A DNA stretch of 44,482 nt from a virus: positions 1 to 44,482 of IMG/VR virus record IMGVR_UViG_3300031963_000287. The stretch is one strand, 5' to 3'. Both the position numbers and the translations under genes were made by a program. Below, piece by piece: positions 41,501 to 44,482 of the stretch. The notes beneath the pieces are model-generated. The model saw only the letters and a list, made by a program, of their open reading frames with translations. It ran no database searches and was not told the origin of the DNA. Position 1 is the first letter of the stretch. Each line of letters starts with the position of its first letter.

Positions 41501-44482
41501 GAACTATTGGTAACAAATATAGCATTAGAGTTTGAAAAAATATTTCCATCTACTGTAAAATTATCATTTGTTCTTAGATTATTTGCTCCATCTCTATAAA
41601 GATTAACATCTCCTCCAAGAACAATAGCATCTCCAGAAGAAGTAGCATTAGGAAAGTTTACTGGACCTCCATTAAATGTTAATGTGTCAAGAGCATCTGA
41701 ACCTAAAACAACATCACCATTAACTGTTAAATTTCCAGTAGCAGAAACATTACCACTAACAGTTAGTTTTTCATTTGGAATAGTTGTATTAATACCAACA
41801 TTTCCAGATGTTACTATAGCTACTGCGGTAATATTAGCTACTCCCTTATCTCTAAAAAATCTTAATTGTCTTTGATTATTGTCTATTTCCCATGCACCTA
41901 CTCCGGTAGCGTCCATTATAGTTAATTGTCCCCCTTCATTTGTTCCCCCTTGAGGACCAGCATGAAATACACCTGATGAACAACTAATATCACCAACTAC
42001 AGTTAATCTTGCATTTGGAGTAGATGTATTAATACCAACATTAGTTCCATTATCAAATATCTGAGAATTTGTAATAGTATCAGCATCTGTCCATTTAGAA
42101 ATAAAATTACCAGTTCCTCCACTTCCATCAACTAAAGAAGAACCCCAAACTCTTGAGTTAATTGTTCTTTGTTGTAATGTATTTGAACTATGAATTACAA
42201 CTGTATCTGTTGTTCCATCGGATAATGTAGTCGGAACAGTTACATTGCCGACAACAAATGTATCATCGGTTTTTAGTGTATTAGTAGAAGAACGATATAA
42301 ATTAGTATCTGTTCCAAATAAAATACCATTAGAATTTGTTGTTCCACCAGTAACTTTTATTGTATCCTTTGCACTAATACTACCAGAAACAGTTAATGTT
42401 TCATTTGGTGTGGTTGTTAGTATACCAGTTCTATTGTTTGTAGAATCTACATATAAGGTATTACTGTCAACATTAAGATTTCCTGTAACAGAAATAGTTG
42501 ATCCATTATCACTTATATTAGAATTTCCGATAGTATTTGGTCCTGTTGTTTTTAATATAGTGTTTGTAGTTCCAGAACCACTTAAAAACGTTGCAGCAGT
42601 ATCCCAAACTCTTGAATTGATTGTTCTTTGTTGTAATGTATTTGAACTATGAGTTACAATTGTATCTGTTGTTCCTGTTACTAAAGAAGTCGGAACAGTT
42701 ACATTGCCGACAACAAATGTATCATCGGTTTTTAGTGTATTAGTAGAAGAACGATATAAATTAGTATCTGTTCCTATTAATAATGTATTATCAACTTTTA
42801 AATCTCCTGTAGCGGAAACATTACCAGATACAGTAAGTGCTTGGCTTGGTCCATAAGAACTTGTATTTATAGATACACCTGTATTATTTACATACAATCT
42901 AGGTTGCCCGAAGTAATTGAATCTTGCAGTATCCAATGTACCTACAAGTGGAGTTCTGTTTTGATCCACCGTCAATGATACTATATCATAGAGATAATTA
43001 TTAAGATTAAAAGCAGAGACGTTTCCTGTTGTTGTGTTTACATTTGTAATAGATCCACCAGCACTAATATTTCCAGATATAGTCAGGTTTCCTTGTGCTC
43101 TTATTTCTGGGAGATAAACAATATTATTTCTATCAACAACTATATTGTCTCTACCTAAAATAACTACATTTGAAAAATTTCCGGTATTATTTCCACTACC
43201 ACCTACTACAATAGATTTATTTTGTACTAAATTGTTATTTCCACCAATAACAACAGAATTACTTCCAACTTTATTATTATTACCTCCAATTATAAAAGAA
43301 TTGTCTCCTTTATTAGAACCATTCGGAATATTAGCAGCAGCATTATTTTGTCCACCCAAAAATACAGAATTTGATGAATTGAAATTATTATTTAATCCAC
43401 CAATTGATTGAGAGTTTTGACCAATTATTTGTGTATTAATGGAACCTATTGCAACTGCGCTTAATAATGCGGTATTCCCCTTTCCTCCTATAACAGAACT
43501 TTCTGAATAAGCTTTACTTGCACTTGAAGAAACAACAAATGAAAAATCATTAACTATATTTGATGTTCCACCTAAAACAACAGAATTCCCGGTTACACTG
43601 CTGTTATTTGTATTAAATGCCAAACTATTTGTTAATATTGTATTGTTTAAACCATTTAACAAAACAGATCTATTGTTTAATACGTTATTATTTCCTAAAA
43701 TACCAATAGAACTTAATTGTGCATTTGTATTAATATTATTTATTAATATTGAATTGGTTGATACACCAGAATTAAGTGTGTTTATTGCAAGAGAACCTGT
43801 TCTTAAATTTGAATCTGAGGAATTTATTGCAACAGAATTTGATGAAATTAAGTTATTAAAACCATCAATATTTAAAGAATTATCATAAACTTTATTATTA
43901 TCATAACCAATGTTTATTGATGAATTTGTTACAAAATTAGAACTTCCTTGAATAGAAATGCTTTTGTTATCAACAAAATTATTACTTCCGTTAAATTGCA
44001 CAGAATTTGATGAAATTGTGCTATAAGAAGAGTTAAATACAGATGAATTTTTATTTGATATTATATTATTTGATAATACTGAAAATACGTTATCTGACAA
44101 ATCACTATTATTAGTTTGTATTGCAGTTGAATTATTTTTTAGTTTATTATTATTACCAAAAAACACTAGAGATGAACTAATTTCAGAATTTGTTGTATTA
44201 AATGTTAATGAACTTAATGATTTAGTATTATTACTATTATAATCAAAAGAAGAACTTAATGAAGAATTTTTTGAATTTATACCAAAAGAACTTAATGATA
44301 AAACAGAATTAGTGGAATAAAGTCCTACTGACTTATCTCTTAAATTAGAAGATACTGTATTAAATGAGGTAGAATTGTTTAATGTATTCTGAGTTCCACC
44401 GATTGCTAAAGAACTTAATAATAAAACAGAATTAGTGGAATAAAGTCCTACTGATTTATCTGTTAAGTTAGAAGATACTGTA
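38524..44482 (-). CDS. Giant tail fibre/adhesin with YadA-head-like repeats and S74 chaperone (5' end outside window)
   Basis: At least 1986 residues; the frame is open to the window edge, and the GTG at 44166 is internal. From the N-terminal side, 44166-43100 encodes about 14-residue repeats of the form NSVAINxxNNxxxx, as in YadA/Hia trimeric adhesin heads. 43000-40160 holds repeated modules GINTSxPNxxLTVSGNVSATG with beta-sandwich or shaft-type strands. 40160-38950 holds about 17-residue repeats NTAIGxxALxxNxxG. The last 130 residues (38524-38880) are an S74 endosialidase-type intramolecular chaperone: SDISLKKNI gives Ser and Lys five apart, followed by NPVTYNW and VLGLIAQNV. In this family cleavage occurs just before the Ser, releasing the chaperone after trimerisation. 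It should be the host-binding fibre. Confidence 0.88.
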   Translation of the reverse strand, partial: TVSSNLTDKSVGLYSTNSVLLLSSLAIGGTQNTLNNSTSFNTVSSNLRDKSVGLYSTNSVLSLSSFGINSKNSSLSSSFDYNSNNTKSLSSLTFNTTNSEISSSLVFFGNNNKLKNNSTAIQTNNSDLSDNVFSVLSNNIISNKNSSVFNSSYSTISSNSVQFNGSNNFVDNKSISIQGSSNFVTNSSINIGYDNNKVYDNSLNIDGFNNLISSNSVAINSSDSNLRTGSLAINTLNSGVSTNSILINNINTNAQLSSIGILGNNNVLNNRSVLLNGLNNTILTNSLAFNTNNSSVTGNSVVLGGTSNIVNDFSFVVSSSASKAYSESSVIGGKGNTALLSAVAIGSINTQIIGQNSQSIGGLNNNFNSSNSVFLGGQNNAAANIPNGSNKGDNSFIIGGNNNKVGSNSVVIGGNNNLVQNKSIVVGGSGNNTGNFSNVVILGRDNIVVDRNNIVYLPEIRAQGNLTISGNISAGGSITNVNTTTGNVSAFNLNNYLYDIVSLTVDQNRTPLVGTLDTARFNYFGQPRLYVNNTGVSINTSSYGPSQALTVSGNVSATGDLKVDNTLLIGTDTNLYRSSTNTLKTDDTFVVGNVTVPTSLVTGTTDTIVTHSSNTLQQRTINSRVWDTAATFLSGSGTTNTILKTTGPNTIGNSNISDNGSTISVTGNLNVDSNTLYVDSTNNRTGILTTTPNETLTVSGSISAKDTIKVTGGTTNSNGILFGTDTNLYRSSTNTLKTDDTFVVGNVTVPTTLSDGTTDTVVIHSSNTLQQRTINSRVWGSSLVDGSGGTGNFISKWTDADTITNSQIFDNGTNVGINTSTPNARLTVVGDISCSSGVFHAGPQGGTNEGGQLTIMDATGVGAWEIDNNQRQLRFFRDKGVANITAVAIVTSGNVGINTTIPNEKLTVSGNVSATGNLTVNGDVVLGSDALDTLTFNGGPVNFPNATSSGDAIVLGGDVNLYRDGANNLRTNDNFTVDGNIFSNSNAIFVTNSSFPQYLLRSDVSNNNRWGMWLSTSTTPTIGNPLQIGPQDTAGTGNALLTLTRTSSSTNGIGNVGIGIITPDEKLTVLGNIKFGTQTNKATLTYTTNTARTYTIPDAGANADFVMNAGNQTIAGTKTFSSDIAGSITGNSATATKLQTARTINDLPFDGTSNISISAIKSIDNRTAAPSAFRAGYATVGFGSWNNNNTGVWADYIAFRTFATSAGGNDNMLSFNKTTIGMRLWQAPYGSNSAFSTYKDIAFTDGTNATGTWPISASGNSSTATTLQTTRTIWGQNFNGSANISGNIIGAGTIEFGTQTNKATLTYTTNTARTYTIPDAGANADFVMNAGNQTIAGVKTFSGNTTFPNGALATPSINFTGSTNTGFYFATNQVSTSIAGAERLRVSNVWTYTPKLLVNTTSTSTEVFKVEGTSRLKDFYVNSSGQEWLIATNYGAGSGGRNIYIGNGGQFTNGTSSSFGSYNTSLGVYALSSVTIGRFNSAVGYASQQKSPTGQYNTSLGYASLYENLVGEQNTAIGSDALRNNKANYNTAVGSNSIDSLNDEISNNNTAVGCNSFQKITAGSNNTAIGYSSMGLGVGAGASENTAVGSSSLEKLTNGGANSVFGYFAARELTSGSGNCIFGHNAANILTTGIYNICIGALAAPSLTLGGENVLIGTASGGGITTGSNNVCIGGATQGNNNVSNSVSIGTYALFRNRDNGNIGIGYGAGSSSGNSGSATNLTFIGLDSGTYNDTGDNHTAVGSKSLYTNTTGSNNTAIGTQSLYNMLSSSNCVAVGVNALYECTGANNIGIGSSAGRLTGSGGASLTSGTNNIMIGYYSRPSVATGTNQIVIGNTLAGVGDNTVTIGAGTTYIHATITGTAGSASWTRVSDISLKKNINENNLGLNFIKKINPVTYNWIENNKLDKSNPHYREENEKDSTSLVLGLIAQNVKKAMDEEGADYFSGWSKESSGLQGISLEPFILPLINAVKELSERLEKLENKIK
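40459..40598 (-). repeat. Direct repeat copy 1 in fibre gene
   Basis: About 140 bases nearly identical to 41122-41260 (offset 663), differing at a few positions near each edge. Encodes NADFVMNAGNQTIAG and flanking residues. Marks an in-frame duplication of a fibre module. Confidence 0.8.
41122..41260 (-). repeat. Direct repeat copy 2 in fibre gene
   Basis: Second copy of the module at 40459-40598, in the same frame and strand. Together with the repeats at 42143 and 42603 this shows that the fibre shaft grew by unequal in-frame duplication. Confidence 0.8.
42143..42315 (-). repeat. Direct repeat copy 1 (172 bases) in fibre gene
   Basis: Matches 42603-42774 over about 172 bases with about a dozen differences (offset 460). 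Encodes GTDTNLYRSSTNTLKTDD and the following VVGNVTVP segment. Confidence 0.8.
42603..42774 (-). repeat. Direct repeat copy 2 (172 bases) in fibre gene
   Basis: Second copy of the 42143-42315 module. The two copies differ mainly in the middle (SDGTTDTVV against VTGTTDTIV). Confidence 0.8.
44288..44482 (-). repeat. Tandem direct repeat near the 5' side of the fibre gene
   Basis: The 72 bases at 44288-44359 recur at 44411-44482 with about four changes (period 123 bases, 41 codons). Both encode KDKSVGLYSTNSVL-like residues (RDKSVGLYSTNSVLSLSS and TDKSVGLYSTNSVLLLSS). The second copy ends exactly at the window edge, so more copies may follow. Confidence 0.8.

Noticed and set aside
42245-42652. 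Open plus-strand frame of 135 codons opposite the fibre gene (with several shorter ones nearby)
   Set aside because: It mirrors the repeated fibre coding sequence; hydrophobic repetitive translation is an antisense effect of the Asn/Ser/Thr-rich repeats.
38524-44166. Fibre gene as a complete ORF starting at 44166
   Set aside because: The codon there is GTG in a frame that stays open to the window edge with the same repeat pattern, so the true start is outside.
38900-44482. CRISPR-like array suggested by many short repeats
   Set aside because: The repeats are in frame, vary in length and sequence, and encode beta-structured fibre units; there are no unique spacers or constant repeats.

Overview
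The window is part of the genome of a T4-related, contractile-tailed bacteriophage. It carries recognisable homologues of T4 baseplate-hub proteins (gp5-like spike, probable gp27-like hub, gp19-fold tube protein). It also carries replication and recombination proteins (gp43, gp41, gp32, probable gp59, gp45, UvsX, UvsY, UvsW, gp46, gp47) and the late sigma factor gp55. The DNA is very AT-rich and genes are packed with 4-bp stop/start overlaps or gaps of a few bases. No stretch over 300 bases lacks a gene, and I see no tRNA, CRISPR array or insertion sequence. Most starts have no Shine-Dalgarno sequence, only an A/T-only leader such as TATTAAT or TATAAAT directly before ATG. That, with a lipoprotein-type spanin, suggests a Gram-negative, probably Bacteroidota, host; this is an inference.

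Layout. (1) 1-7879, plus strand: tail and baseplate genes, namely the 3' end of an unknown gene, a gp19-fold tube or tube-initiator protein, a probable hub protein, a small Zn-ribbon protein, a protein with a hydrophobic centre, and a 1178-residue gp5-like spike. The spike carries two wall-degrading-type domains (an M15 peptidase and a 3D/double-psi-barrel domain) inserted in its OB-fold. (2) 7876-34656, minus strand, read right to left: UvsY, UvsW, gp55, gp47, an island of ten sugar-transfer and methylation genes, gp46, a GT-B glycosyltransferase, gp43, a small conserved-looking protein, a terminator, UvsX, gp41, a DHH phosphoesterase, a small unknown, probable gp59, gp32, a FolE2-type GTP cyclohydrolase, an unknown, gp45 and three unknowns. 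(3) 34676-36362, plus strand: a small protein, a PD-(D/E)XK-like nuclease, a double Zn-ribbon protein and an unknown. (4) 36348-44482, minus strand: a giant S74-terminated fibre (5' end outside the window), a small coiled coil, then a lysis cassette of unimolecular spanin, holin candidate and GH24/pesticin-like muramidase, and a small unknown.

The most unusual parts are the glycosyltransferase/methyltransferase island wedged between the two subunits of the gp46/gp47 (Rad50/Mre11-like) nuclease, the FolE2 gene between gp32 and the sliding clamp, the bifunctional enzymatic spike, and the YadA-head-like fibre. The island plus FolE2 suggest that the phage modifies a surface glycan, its virion or its DNA; which one cannot be told from this window.
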